This document shows positions 1-10,842 of a stretch of DNA of 64,000 bases, in pieces. The notes below the pieces were generated by a model that ran no database searches, was not told the origin of the DNA, and was given only the letters and a program-made list of their open reading frames with translations. The DNA is taken from contig JBBELK010000052.1 in the NCBI GenBank assembly GCA_037783545.1, positions 310,001 through 374,000 of the forward strand. The letters are read 5' to 3'. The stretch is from Henricia sp. BOLD:AAB3569 (taxonomy: Eukaryota; Echinodermata; Asteroidea; Spinulosida; Echinasteridae). A program made the translations under genes and the position numbers. The first letter of the stretch is position 1, and each line of letters begins with the position of its first letter.

Positions 1-229
1 CTTCTCCATTTCGATTTGTCTTTGTTTGTGTCTTTTTTTTCAAGGCTCTATTTGCACTTCAGAGAAATATACAAAATCAGGGTTTCCCACCATTTTCAGA
101 AATGAGGGTAGGCCTACAAACTAATAAGTCCTACACCCAAAACACTGAAGGTCTATTTCATGGATGGTTGGAAAATACGTAGTTACCCGTTATTAAAGGA
201 GCGTGACCAGATCACATTTTGTTTTATCT

Positions 230-540
230 TGTACAATCATTACACCCATATACTAAAACAGTTGCATTGGCTTACTATTTCTGTTCGTATTAAATTTAAG
301 ATAATGTTATTGACCTTCAATGCACTTCATAATCAAGCACCTGAATATCTTATTAAAAATGCAAACAAACTTCGGTTAGTTATTACGACCAGGAGCTACT
401 GCTCAGTTATGTCCGGTGGGAAAGATGTTGGAGACATCCGGTGACAGGGCGTTTTCCCACACTGTGGGATAAGCTGCCACAAAGCATTCGCTGTGCTCAG
501 TCACTTGTAGAATTTAAACTGTCTCATTCCCAAACACATA
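230..540 (+). pseudogene. LINE reverse-transcriptase C-terminal fragment (L2/CR1-like)
   Basis: Decayed 3' end of a non-LTR retrotransposon ORF2. Readable stretches such as LHWLTISVRIKFKIMLLTF and LHNQAPEYL match the conserved region just before the C-terminus of L2/CR1-type polymerases. A frameshift after about 440 moves the remainder (TLWDKLPQSIRCAQS-like) into another frame. A better copy of the same family lies at 26929-27431 on the minus strand. It sits upstream of the first visible SLC27A exon, presumably in an intron. Family assignment comes from recalled motif similarity. Confidence 0.7.
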
Positions 541-775
541 GATGCAAATGTCGCATCGGCTCCATGTATATGGATTGAGCATGCTGATTTGTCCCGCTTT
601 CATGAGTTTGGAGTCAAATTTCTGCCTCGGGTGGAAACATTGCCTACTAATTTCCGACCCCGAATCTAACTTAAACATTTATTCTCAACTCGATAGATTT
701 CTCTCTTATGGAAAGATGTTACGGCGGACAATACATTAAATAAAAAATGTGCAACTAATGTGCTTTTATTTCCAG

Positions 776-994
776 ATCCAGTACTCTTACAAGCCTTAGA
801 AGATGTAATGCCCCAGTTGAAGAAGCTAGGTATTAAAGTTTGGGTCCCCAAATTTATCAATCAACAAGTGATACCTGATGGTATGATCCATGTGAACACC
901 TGCAATGAACGCAGTGATCCTATACCGAGAAGTGTACGGGATGCTCAACCTAATGGTGATGATGCGCTGTACATCTTTACCTCTGGAACAACTG
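776..994 (+). CDS. SLC27A (fatty-acid transport protein / VLC acyl-CoA synthetase), exon with AMP-binding motif
   Basis: First visible exon of a solute-carrier-27-type protein, which activates long or very long chain fatty acids to acyl-CoA using ATP and is normally bound to ER, peroxisomal or plasma membranes. The exon starts after a TTTATTTCCAG acceptor and ends ACTG|GTAAGT. It encodes about 73 residues ending in YIFTSGTTG, the start of the ATP/AMP-binding P-loop (TSGTTGLPK across the next junction). Eight exons (776-994, 3213-3371, 4480-4601, 5628-5828, 7758-7851, 8914-9112, 14040-14137, 14666-14973) join with matching phases into about 465 codons plus a stop. Family members are about 620-650 residues, so some 160-190 N-terminal residues, including the membrane anchor, lie left of the window. 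Which SLC27A paralogue this is cannot be decided here. Confidence 0.93.
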
Positions 995-3212
995 GTAAGT
1001 TCAAAGATTAATTTATTTTGTTTGTTGCTGGGTCTGAAGTATACGTGTAGCTAGCGTAAGCATTTTAAGCAGGAAGGTTAATATAACTAGACTGCCATCC
1101 TGTAATTATAACGCCGATAGGTTACACGAAGGCGCTCGCGAATCGCGATGAAACAACATACTGGAAAATCACCACGACGTGTGGACGGACAAAAGGTCAT
1201 CACTGATCCCGAGACCTAGCCGATCGTAGGGGAGACCGAAGAGCTGCATCAGCAGAAAGTGTTTGCCGTTTGTGGCTGCGGTAAGCAGTTCTGACATGCC
1301 CATGTCAGTCCACTCTTTCACATCGCCACCCAAATGTTCCTCTGTCGACCTTGTGTCGGCCTCCTTCCAGGGTACCTTGGAGGATCGTCTTGGAGAGGCT
1401 GTCGTGACGAATGAGGTTTCCAAACCAGGCCAGCTTCCTTCTCTTAACCGTTGCAAGTAGGGGTTGTTGTGGACCGACAAGGGTGGCGACTTGATTTCGC
1501 ACGTTTCTCATTATTTTCGTGTTCCAAATATAGGAGATGCGCAGCAGTTTTCTTAGGCATTTGTTATCGAATGCCCGGATCTTCTGGCAGTATCGGCGAG
1601 GAGCGTCCATGCTTCACAGCCATACAGGAATATGGACACCACTAGCGACCTGTAGAATCTGAACTTGGTATGAAAGCTGATGTTATTGCTTTTCCATACC
1701 CTGCTGAGTCTCGCCATTGCAGCAGTGGCTGTTGTGATCCTGATTCTTACGTCTGTAGAGCAGCTGCCATCTTTACACAGGGTCGTTCCAAAGTACTTGA
1801 AAGTGTCTACCTCCTCGAATTTCTGTCCGGTCATTTTTGTGTCCGTATTGGTGATGTTTGTACTGTTGACCATGACTTTGCTCTTTTCAGTGCTTATGTC
1901 CATGCCATAGGCTCCCGCTCTTTCTGTGAGCTTGTTTGCAAGGTCCTGCATGCAGTTCAGAGTTACTGCCGCCCATCAGGTCTATATCGTTCGCGAACCG
2001 CAGGTTGCAGATGGGCCATGGAGATGGAGGTGTGGTGGTCATGGAGAGTCTCCAGCATGATTCGCTCCAGGAAGATAGACGGGTGAATAAGACGGGTGAG
2101 AGTAGGCACCCCTGCCGCACAAAAGGAAACTTTAGCAATATCGCAATGAAGGCATCATCAGTCTGTTGTACTATGTTAGTGTACTGTTGTACTATATGTT
2201 AGTGTACTGTCCTTATCAGCATAAATTAGTTCAGAATAGCCATCGATCATTCTGCCCAAAAGTGTAGGCACCCCGAGAAGCACCACCGATCGGTTCAAAA
2301 GTAGAATCGAATGGTTCAAACTCAAAGAGCCAAGGAAACTGCATTCGCTTCGTCCACGTCCAAAATAGCCCTAAAAGTGCTAGTAAAACGATTTTTGAAA
2401 ATGCTGGAATTTACTTTGCTCATTGCAGAAAGAAGTAAACTTTTGCTCGTGGTTTTTCATTGTGCACCACATTAACTTTGAGGACATCTTCCAAATGCGT
2501 CAGGCACCTGACATCATGCGCGATTTGGCAGCTCGCACCGATCTGATGTTTACTCGCCGATGACCGCGATTCAATGACGGCCAAAGCGAATACGAAAATA
2601 CAGTGGTCTTTTAAATAAAAAGAAAAATACAGTCACAGACGTAAAACTATATAACTAGTACTCTCAATTTAGACACGTTCTTAGATATAATTTTACAAGC
2701 TCTTTAATTAAATTGTATGGTATATTTTATGTCATGTAATTTTTGTCCAAAAAGCAGGCCACAACATTAATGTGCACTATATCCTAGGGTCCCGATCGCA
2801 ACGGATGTGTTATTCTACTGTACATGTATTCAGCACTGCTGGTCTTTATAATAATAAAAACAATTAAAAAATATTTATAACAGCGCCTTACGTGAAATAC
2901 CTCAAAGCGCTTCACAAACCACACCATCACCAAAAAGAAGCTAAAAAACCAAGTAAAGTAATAATTTAAAATAAATAGTAATCTACATTTAAATGTAACG
3001 ACATTGCAAACAAGGCAGGTGACAAGGAAACAATTTTTCAGGGGATATACCACAAGAGGCGGGTTATGGAGAATCCCCTAGACACACAGTACCCTGTCTA
3101 AATGGTCCCGCAAGGCCGGCCGTTTCCCTTGCAGGTTAAGGGCCCGGGCCCCGCCGGTATTTGTACAGGTCCGAGTCCAAAGCTTAACTGCAGCAGTACA
3201 TTCTCTCCACAG
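995..3212 (+). other. SLC27A intron, phase 1
   Basis: Bounded by GTAAGT and CTCCACAG. The left half holds an antisense LINE fragment. From about 2150 to 3212 I see no gene. Around 2840-2930 there is an A/T-rich stretch followed by GCGCCTTACGTGAAATACC and CAAAGCGCTTCAC, which resembles the 3' tail of a retroposon but is too short to classify. Confidence 0.85.
1160..2140 (-). pseudogene. Non-LTR retrotransposon reverse transcriptase, 5'-truncated and mutated
   Basis: Read right to left on the minus strand, three overlapping open stretches give an RT core: VRQGCLLSPVLF (about 2110), then NLRFANDIDLMGG (about 1976-2010), YGMDISTEKSKVMV, FKYFGTTLCKDG, SLVVSIFLYGCEAWTLLADT (about 1600-1660) and VKRRKLAWFGNLIRHDSLSK with LQGTLEGGR (about 1360-1420). 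This is the palm/thumb and C-terminal tail of a LINE of the endonuclease-RT type; RTE or a related clade is my best guess. The catalytic FADD box reads FAND, so the first metal-binding Asp is Asn, and there are frame changes near 1950 and 1600. It lies antisense in the SLC27A intron. Confidence 0.88.
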
Positions 3213-3371
3213 GCCTTCCTAAGCCAGTTAAAGTAACACATACTCGCCAGGTCCGCGGTTCATTCGTACTTTCTCCTTTGGAACTGTCTTGGGACGACGT
3301 AATGTACACAACGCTACCTCTGTACCACAGCGCCGGTTACGTTGTCGGATTTCTCAACGTCATTCGAGTAG
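3213..3371 (+). CDS. SLC27A exon 2 of the visible part
   Basis: Follows a TTCTCTCCACAG acceptor and ends at GTAG|GTAAGG, phase 1 to phase 1. The protein begins GLPKPVKVTHTRQ, completing the P-loop TSGTTGLPK, and contains TTLPLYHSAGYVVGF, the conserved LPLYHS motif of the ANL adenylating superfamily. Both segments are diagnostic for SLC27A/ACSVL proteins. Confidence 0.94.
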
Positions 3372-3699
3372 GTAAGGCAGTTTAAGAGTAGGTACGCTAT
3401 GTGCACTTTCAGTGTGGTTTTTGCTGCTGTAATGGATATAGGCCTTGTTTAACGTGGTGTACTGACGATTTTCCTGTAACATGTACACTAACTTGTTGTT
3501 GCTATGTGGTGCACGCGGCACATAGCAACACCGTAGTAGAGAATGGCATAAAGCAACCAGACTGTTGGTTGCTGGGCAATGACGTGCACCACTTAGCAAC
3601 AATAGCGTAGTATGTGACTTTCTAAACTGCACCTCAATTTGAAAGTGGAGAATTCGGGGCACCATCCATAATGCAAATGTCACTTCACTGTCACTTTTT

Positions 3700-4224
3700 A
3701 AAAGCCTGGCGTACATCGACATTGCAACTGGAAGCAACTCAACTGATCAGTTGCTGTCGATGTGTGCGTAGCGCACACATCGATAGCATCTGCTCATCTG
3801 TTCATCTGATCACCTGAACTAGCGGCAACTGGGAGCATCCAGCCTATAGCCGTGTCTATATTTCCAGAGCGCGCACATCGACATGGCAACTCGGTAAAGC
3901 CTGGAGTACATTGAACTGGAAGCAACTGTTGCTTGCAGTTGCTGTCGATGTTCGCACACGTGATTAGATGCACGCGAGCAACTGACAGCAACTAGTTGAA
4001 GTACGTGTACATTGACGCAACTGACCACAACTGGGTACAACTAGTCGCCAGAAAGTAGAACATGAACAACTCGCGGCAACTGGGATTTTTCCAGTTGCTA
4101 GTAGTTGCAAGTGCGCGTACATCGACCTTTTTAAGCAACTGATCAGTTTCTTCCAGTTGCCGGAAACACCAGTTGCCACTAGTTGCTTCCATGGAGTTGC
4201 AATGTCGATGTACGCTAGGCTTTA
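3700..4224. mobile_element. TIR element (MITE) rich in AGTTGC/GCAACT words
   Basis: The left end AAAGCCTGGCGTACATCGAC is mirrored by the reverse complement at the right end, where GTCGATGTACGCTAGGCTTT ends at 4224; arms extend about 40 bp with few mismatches. The interior is a mosaic of short inverted copies of GCAACT and AGTTGC and can fold extensively. It has no coding capacity and lies in the SLC27A intron between 3371 and 4480. Confidence 0.75.
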
Positions 4225-4479
4225 TAGTGCCCTGAATCTGTTCTGTACACGCATGTATTGACTTTTTCCTATGACCCTACAAACCGTCTGGTTTTCCGAG
4301 ATTCTCAAGGAAATGCGGTCATATGTACATGTAAATAAAGCGTACTGTCCTTATGGGTCTAATTCTTGCCAGCACTTTTTATGGTATTTTTCCTGTAGTA
4401 TGTGCCAAGCTACATGTAGGTACTGACCATCAGGGTATAGACTAATCTCTCAATACATGTAATGCTTTATTTTGTACAG

Positions 4480-4601
4480 GATGCACTATTGTTCTTAGCA
4501 ACTTCTCTGCTCGGCGATTCTGGGATGATATCCGCAAATACCGGGCCACCGCATTCCAGTATATCGGAGAATTATGCAGGTATCTTCTCGCTCAACCACC
4601 G
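4480..4601 (+). CDS. SLC27A exon 3 of the visible part
   Basis: Acceptor TTTTGTACAG, donor CCACCG|GTAGGA; phase 1 in, phase 0 out. It encodes the conserved segment with [19 protein letters not shown] and IGELCRYLL, typical of the family (FSASQFWDD...YIGELCRYL in relatives). Confidence 0.94.
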
Positions 4602-4662
4602 GTAGGATATACTTCAGATATCCGAAACCTTGTTATAAATTTATAAATATAAGCCTATAAAA

Positions 4663-5016
4663 GTGAACAGTGTCCGGGCCGCGGGATTTACAACCCATGT
4701 AAATCATTTTCCAAATGACAGAGCGCATTATGCTGGAAAAGTAACACAAACCAGACAGACAGAAGGTTTCAAAAATAACTGTCATGACTGCGTGCACAAT
4801 GCACAATATGGCGATTTAGACCTATGGAGCTGTTCCAACTGGGGAAATAGTTTGAATAATGCAGCCGACAAATTGCCTGAAATTGATGACTTTCACGAAG
4901 ACCAGAAGAATGCTCTGACATATTTTCTGCTGGGGTACTTACCAACTAGGTACAGAAATGTTGTTATTTTTCAAACATCGCCCTATTGCTACGTCAAAAC
5001 AACCGTTAACCAATGA
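4663..5016 (+). pseudogene. Intronic 117-codon ORF, possibly a decayed RecQ-like helicase fragment
   Basis: Open frame in the intron after exon 3. Its second half, FHEDQKNALTYFLLG followed by LPTRYRNVVIFQTSP, has the layout of the N-terminal end of RecQ-like helicases (a Q..AL..FL.G segment, then LPTGYGKS-IFQ and a Pro). If so, the Walker A glycine and lysine are lost (RYRN instead of GYGKS). The first half, with CHDCVHNAQYGDLDLWSC, I do not recognise. No splice signals tie it to SLC27A. A chance ORF remains possible. Confidence 0.35.
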
Positions 5017-5019
5017 GCT

Positions 5020-5627
5020 TACGTCTCGGTTGCTCTTTTTGAAAAATTAGCATGAAGAGTCCCTGCCCATAAAACACGCCGTGTACATATACAGAAAGAA
5101 CAAGGCTGTGATCGAGCCTAGTGTGGGTAGTTTGGATTCTAGACCAAGATTCCGGTAACCAGCCTATTCGCTATTGGCCACAGACTGTTCGCCGCGGTCG
5201 CTGCATGCATGCAACCACGCCAGGCAGGCCGGTTTTTTCCGCGGCTTGGCCCTGTGGGCACGCGTAATACAAATTTCACAGCCTTAGACAAGGCTACGTA
5301 ATCCCAAATCGAGCCCCTGTTGAAGATTTTATAGAGTTTGTTAATGTTGAGTTCGCTCACAGTTGAGTCAGGCCAACTCTGGTAAATTTGGGCCCCTGGC
5401 CAAGCCCCACTCATTTGTGTACCCCACATAATAAAAGCTATCAATCATCGTAATTGTGACACAATGCATGTAAACAACAGCTTTTTCCAACCAATAGCCT
5501 GACAGAGAAATATTCCCAATACAGCGCAACCGGACTCTCCTCTTTGAGTCCCTGTGTAATTTTGTGTGCGATGTATGCCTGCTGCTAAAAAAAAAACCAG
5601 TCGCTACAATGTCACTTTGATCAACAG
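5020..5627 (+). other. SLC27A intron remainder, no recognised element
   Basis: Unassigned intronic sequence from the end of the 4663-5016 ORF to the CAACAG acceptor at 5627. A GC-rich patch at 5180-5270 contains an imperfect CCGCGG repeat. No coding frame with recognisable content on either strand. Confidence 0.6.
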
Positions 5628-5828
5628 AGACCAGACGACGGCAAATACAGCCATAAGATCCGCTATGCTATCGGCAACGGACTGAGGCCCGATATATGGG
5701 AAGTGTTCCAAACCAGATTCAATATCGGCCATATCGCTGAATTTTACGGAGCCACCGAAGCGCCAGCATTCTTTATGAACACGGACGGTAAAGTGGGAAG
5801 CACGGGCAGATACCATGGAGTTTTCAGG
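5628..5828 (+). CDS. SLC27A exon 4 of the visible part
   Basis: Acceptor GATCAACAG, donor TTCAGG|GTTAGT; 67 codons, phase 0 both sides. The frame gives AIGNGLRPDIWEVFQTRF and IAEFYGATEAPAFF. GNGLRPDIW and EFYGATE are hallmark SLC27A segments. An overlapping minus-strand open frame is a shadow. Confidence 0.95.
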
Positions 5829-5990
5829 GTTAGTGGTTAAACATTTTGTACTGTAGTCAGCAATAGGTGCAAAGGAACCACCAATGCCAAGTGGTGATTA
5901 TTATCTGTCACCATTTAAAAAATAAAAATAAAAATGTGGAGATAATGACCCTTTGCGCACTATTTGATTTACTTGCACTGTTGATGGATA

Positions 5991-6555
5991 CCGGTGTCAC
6001 GGTCTCAGATGTTCCGCGTGCTCAGATGTTCCGATGACGTCACGGAACAGTTCAGCACGTTGCGTGCACGATCTCAGATGTTCCGCGTGCTTACATGTCC
6101 CGGTGTAAAAGGTAAAACTGTCCCCTTGCGAATGTGTCTGGCCTCATCGTACGTGTGTTTCTTTGCCTGCACACGCACGACTCTCTTCTGACTCTCAGAA
6201 AGCCCTGCTGCGTAAGACCCCTTGCTCAAGTAATAAATTATTTGTTCGTTTTTTTCTCTAAATACGGCGAAACGGCATAAACGCTCCGCGGCCGCCATCT
6301 TGCAAAAATGAGACTACCGTATATCCCCGTACGCATACGGTACCCTACCATGCACGTGGAGAAACCTGTGACCATACCCAGTACCTGTACATACTGCGCG
6401 CTACGTACATGGCGCGAATTCTGCTGATCAACTCAGCACTTCACCTAAACTTGTATAATTACGTATGCTGTGCGCATGACGTTCCGTGACGTAAGCTACC
6501 ATATTTGGTAATCGGAACATCTGAGCACGCGGAACATCTGAGATCGGGACACCTG
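5991..6555. mobile_element. TIR element with ends CCGGTGTCACGGTCTCAGAT
   Basis: The left end reads CCGGTGTCACGGTCTCAGAT then GTTCCGCGTGCTCAGATGTTCC. The right end, at about 6495-6555, is its reverse complement with a few mismatches (GGAACATCTGAGCACGCGGA, then ATCTGAGATCGGGACACCTG). Arms include GACGTCACGGAAC near 6040 mirrored by GTTCCGTGACGT at 6480. The interior lacks recognisable coding; non-autonomous. Located in the SLC27A intron after 5828. Confidence 0.8.
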
Positions 6556-6698
6556 TACAAGCGCTTTAGATATCACAAGTTTGTATTATTGTGCGTTCTG
6601 CTGTATATGGCGTCAAATTCGCACAAACTTGATTGCATGACTTTGTCACCAGTTTTCGCCGCATATTCTGAACTGGAAATATTTGCTGTTTTGGAATT

Positions 6699-7336
6699 AC
6701 AGGGTGTTTTAAAAAAAAAGGAAACCGAGATTAATTTGTTAATTTCGTGGAGATGGTTAAATATTTTGGAAATTGGCAACCACCATCTATTAGCTAATGA
6801 TGTCCTCTTTCTTATGACACCACGAAATCCAATTTACGGTCACACATGACTGAGCACGGAGCAGTGTAATCAACCATGTCAGAACTGGTCTTTCACCAGA
6901 TTCACCACAGCCTAACTCTAACAATTTTCATACCTAAAAAAAAAGAAGACCAGTGTGTCCTCAACAAAATTGTTATTCTCTATGATTACACATTTTGGGT
7001 GCCTTTCCATGTCTCGACCTAACCCCAGTGTCCTTCGACTTTAAAGGAGTGTGCAATGAAATAACAGGCTGAGGATTGCATAATTTGAAGGCCCAACAAA
7101 AGCCCTGCACTGGGCAGACGTGGTTCATTATGAAAACATCTTTTTGGTGCAAGACCAGTTCTGACATGGTTGATTACACTGCTCCGTGCTCAGTCATGTG
7201 TGACCGTAAATTGGATTTCGTGGTGTCATAAGAAAGAGGACATCATTAGATGGTGGTTGCCAATTTCCAAAATATTTAGCCATCTCCATGAAATTAACAA
7301 ATTCATCTCGGTTTCCTTTTTTTAAAACACCCTGTA
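6699..7336. mobile_element. TIR element, ends TACAGGGTGTTTTAAAAAAA
   Basis: About 150-200 bp at each end are near-perfect inverted copies: TACAGGGTGTTTTAAAAAAA at 6699 and TTTTTTTAAAACACCCTGTA ending at 7336, with matching stretches such as GACCGTAAATTGGATTTCGT. Flanking TA dinucleotides fit a TA target duplication, as in Tc1/mariner-like MITEs, but superfamily is inferred. A plus-strand ORF over the left arm is not a gene. Confidence 0.85.
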
Positions 7337-7757
7337 TAGATGCATTTATGGGTATTTACAGTAGTATATGTATTTTCGTTGCATCTATGGCGAACAACGA
7401 TACAGTTCGACAGCGATAGACCTATGTCGCATGGACGCGTTTAAAAACGTAAACATCGGTAACGTACGTAACAAATGTCTCGACCCAAATGCACTTTTTA
7501 TACACTGTATCAAACGTTACACTCAGGTAATTAAACTTGCGTCAATTTTAATTGAGAATCGCAATTTGGAGCTGGAGGAGATCTGGAATGTAGGAGCTCG
7601 TGTGTTTAAAAAAAAGTTATAACCTAATAATACAAGGCATATACAAGGCCAAGTAAACTTCGAAGCATCGGTAGAGATGAGGATGTGGATGATGTATTTT
7701 GAAAAAAATCAAAAGAGTTCTCATTTACTATAGACATCGATTAAATTGTCTTTATAG

Positions 7758-7851
7758 GCTCTCACGGATATCGTCACTATCGTACAGTGCGATTTGGACA
7801 TGACCCTACCTCTGCGCTCGCCGGATGGCAGATGTATGCTGACACATCCAG
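7758..7851 (+). CDS. SLC27A exon 5 of the visible part (short)
   Basis: A 94-nt exon between a TTTATAG acceptor and ATCCAG|GTGCGA. Phase 0 in and phase 1 out, fitting both neighbours exactly. It reads ...IVQCDLDMTLPLRSPDGRC... then HP and a glycine split by the next intron, aligning with the family segment that contains a P-x-R-(D/N)-x-x-G-R-C pattern. It is too short to stand out as an ORF. Confidence 0.85.
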
Positions 7852-8040
7852 GTGCGAATGTTCGTACTCACGACTCCTCTCCAAAATCAGTCAGTACAGA
7901 TTAGGGCAACAGTTTACTAAAATCGATCAATACATATATGATACACCAACCAGAATCCATCCGTTACTATAATTTATTACGAGTCATACTGCCTTCTAAC
8001 ACGTTAGTTTAAATCGAACAGAGAAAACATATAGAAACAC

Positions 8041-8183
8041 TTAAAGGCACCGGCTCGTCAGCAATGCGCGCACGCCAAATTCGTGCCATGAAATACGCAG
8101 CTCCATGCCTTTGCTATACATGGAGCTGCGTATTTCGTAGCACGAATTTGGCGCGCGCATTGGTGAGGAGCCTGTGCCTTTAA
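8041..8183. mobile_element. Hairpin MITE flanked by TTAA, copy 1
   Basis: A 143-bp near-perfect palindrome: TTAAAGGCACCGGCTCGTCA at the left, mirrored by GAGGAGCCTGTGCCTTTAA at the right; arms include CGCCAAATTCGTGC and TACGCAGCTCCATG around a loop near CCTTTGCTAT. A second copy lies at 31788-31927. TTAA at both ends suggests a piggyBac-type target site. Located in the SLC27A intron. Confidence 0.85.
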
Positions 8184-8913
8184 ATAGATCCCAAATGCTC
8201 CCAAGCGAATCTGTCGAAATGCGCAATAATGTTTAAAGGTAGTCTACATGTTTGGTAATTACCCTCAAAAAATGTCTGAATTGTTATCTCAAAGCTTACT
8301 TGTTATCAAGATGGTAATGGTAGTAATCATCTTGTGAAATTATTTTGTCTGTGAAGTGCCCTCATTCATGAGAAAAATTACAAAACTATTTAGATTTCCA
8401 AAGATCGCCTGTGGGCGATTTTTTAAGCCATTCATTTATGCACAAAAAACATACTTGGATTTTCCAGGTTTTCTAGGGTAGGCATATCACTGCATTTATG
8501 TGGCTGAAATTTATTACAAGGTAGTTTTCTCGACATATAGGCTTTCAATTACCATTGAAAATCACGCTGTTTTTAACAGTTTACCAACCATGCATACTAA
8601 ACTCTGTTTTGGGTATTTTATGGATTAATTTGGAAAGTAGGAGTAAGATTTGACGGTTGTATAGCACCATGTGAATTCAATGGAGGGCATTTCTGGAGGT
8701 GCTTATTGGTCGTTTCTTTGATTTTGTTTTTCAACTTTACCAAAACGGGGTAGCACATGAGAGGCATGCAAGCTCGGTTAGAAACGCGACCCGTGTACAC
8801 TATGTATGACATACGAGTTGTTAGAAAACAACTACGAAGCGAAGTACTAATTAGGCAATTGTATTGCGAGGGCAATGACTTATTTATTATTTGCTTTCAA
8901 TTTGTTTTAACAG

Positions 8914-9112
8914 GACAAGCCGGTTTGATGCTAATTCGACTCAGTAGCCCAGACCAGTTTACCGGTTATCGTGGTAAAAAGAGCGACAATGAGAAGAAAC
9001 TCATTCGCAATGTCAAGAAAAAAGGCGACACGTTCTTCCACACAGGGGATCTGATGATTCACGATAAAGACGGTTATTTGTACTTCGTAGACAGGTTGGG
9101 CGATACATTTAG
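8914..9112 (+). CDS. SLC27A exon 6 of the visible part
   Basis: Acceptor TGTTTTAACAG, donor TTTAG|GTAAAC; phase 1 in, phase 2 out. The protein has GQAGLMLIRLSSPDQFTGY, GDTFFHTGDLMIHDKDGYLY and FVDRLGDTFR. TGDL and the start of the [16 protein letters not shown] signature are the adenylate-forming and FATP/ACSVL motifs. Confidence 0.96.
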
Positions 9113-9409
9113 GTAAACAATGGTTTGTAACCTAAATGCTTTTATAAAACCATATTGCTATCTCCGTGCACGCTCTCCCTTTCTCGCCCCTTCAGGCTTA
9201 AATGCACGTGGACCTTATTACAAAGAGATAGCCGAATCTCTTCGCTGCCTATGCGTTCTTTATATAAACAACCTATAGTAGAGTCATTTTCATGGAATCC
9301 GTGACCATTTTTAGCATACCTTTTTTTCTTGATGGATTTGATGAAAAGGACCAATTTTAAGAAAAAATAGCTCCCATACACCTCCCAGAAGTGACGGCTA
9401 ACTTTTTTA

Positions 9410-10095
9410 TAGCACGTTTTCCAAAATGGCCGCCGACGCCATCTTGAAAATCATAAAAAGTGATATCTCTGGAACCAGTTGAGTCATAATAACAAACCAG
9501 GTGTATTTTTCTACTAATTCCAGCATCACAAATCTGCTAGAATTGTATTTATGGCGTTTGGGGGGCATCTTGACCTTTAAATCCAAGATGGCCGCCGACG
9601 CCATCTTGAAAATCATAAAAAGTGATATCTCCGGAAGTTGAGTCATAATAACAAACGAGGTGTCATTTTCTACTAATTCAAGCATCACAAATCTGCTAGA
9701 ATGGTATTTATAGCGTTTGGGGCCATCTTAACCTCTAAATCCAAGATGGCCGCCGACGCCATCTTGGAAATCACAAAAGTGATATCTCTGGAACCAGCTG
9801 AGTCATAATAACAAATTTTCTACTAATTCCAGCATTACAAATCTGCTAGAATGGTATTTATGACGTTTGGGGGCCATTTTGATATAAATCCAAGATGGCT
9901 GCCGACGCCATCTTGAAAACATTAAAAAAGTGGTATATTTGGAACGAGATGAGTCATGAGAACGAACGAGGTGTTATTTTCTGCTAAAACTGGCTCCACA
10001 AATCTGCTAGAATGGTATTTATTACGTTTTGGACCATCTGGACCTCTAAATCCAAAATGGCTGCCGACGGCATCTTGAAAATGTTAAAATGCCAA
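9410..10095. repeat. Left-arm tandem ~160-bp repeats (five units)
   Basis: Five successive units, each with GCCGCCGACGCCATCTTG or a variant, an AAGTGATATCTCTGGAAC-like segment, GAGTCATAATAACAAAC and ATCTGCTAGAATGGTATTTA. The motifs recur near 9430, 9590, 9745, 9900 and 10060. Each unit begins and ends with short inverted AAGATGGC/GCCATCTT words. Open frames across them are repeat artefacts. Confidence 0.85.
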
Positions 10096-10280
10096 GTAAA
10101 CTCCTGAAAACAATTAAGGGAGCAAGGTGTTTTTGCTAATAAATTTCTGCTTCTTCACTCAAATGAATCACCAGCTACTTTTCTAGTTTGCTAAACACTC
10201 CCCAAACAATTTTGGTGAGTTTGAAATAATTCATACACCACAAAGGACTGTTAGAGTGCATGTACGTTTTGCCAATACCC

Positions 10281-10289
10281 TATAAAAGG
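10281..10289 (+). promoter_or_regulatory. TATA box of left-arm transposase fragment
   Basis: TATAAAAGG lies about 100 bp upstream of the Tc1-like ORF at 10382. The same TATAAAAGG occurs in mirror position on the minus strand at 12945-12953 in the right arm. Placement relative to a known domain supports a promoter; transcription is not shown. Confidence 0.5.
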
Positions 10290-10381
10290 CCAATTTCCGG
10301 ACATAGCGTTTTTTTCCCACCAAAGCAAAATGGGAAAGCTTTTGCAGTTGTTGCAGCTTCTGTGTCTATTGGTGTTAGTGG

Positions 10382-10582
10382 ATGGGGCAAGATGATTTCG
10401 AAGTAGCCAAGAGCAGTAATCTATTCGAAAATGGTTCCACTCAGAGGGAGGTTGCCAGAGGGTTGCAGTGTCCAGACGCGTGGTTGGATGTTTGTGGAGA
10501 CGCTGTCAGGAGACGGGGATATGCCGGAAGACGAGGTCAAGGACGCAAACGCTGTACCGCAGCCAGAAAAGACCGCTATTGA
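10382..10582 (+). pseudogene. Tc1/mariner-like transposase N-terminus, left copy, frameshifted
   Basis: Begins MGQDDFEVAKSSNLFENGST then QREVAR, the first helix-turn-helix of Tc1-type transposases (G-x-S/T-QREVA). After REVAR the frame shifts relative to the right-arm copy, so the rest of the HTH is out of frame; the true continuation is in the frame open at 10431-10682. No DDE domain follows. Confidence 0.7.
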
Positions 10583-10842
10583 GGGTTCTATGCTTTGGCT
10601 AACTAGGGCGTCAGCACGTTCCGTCACAAGAACACTTGCGTGTCCGGGCACAAAGGTCCAGTACACCCAGGGAGCAGGGTAGCACTAACGGAAGGTGTGC
10701 CAGTTAGCTGGAAGTTTCCCATAGCGGATCCTGCTAAGCACAGCCATAGAATCGGTTGCAAAGATGACAACCTTAAGATCAAGGTGCCTCAAATTAATTC
10801 CATGCGTGTACTGCTAGTGTAATTGTCACGGCAACCACATAC

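Noticed and set aside
8041..8183. Pre-miRNA gene
   Set aside because: The hairpin is far longer than a usual pre-miRNA, is flanked by TTAA and recurs at 31788, so a MITE explains it better.
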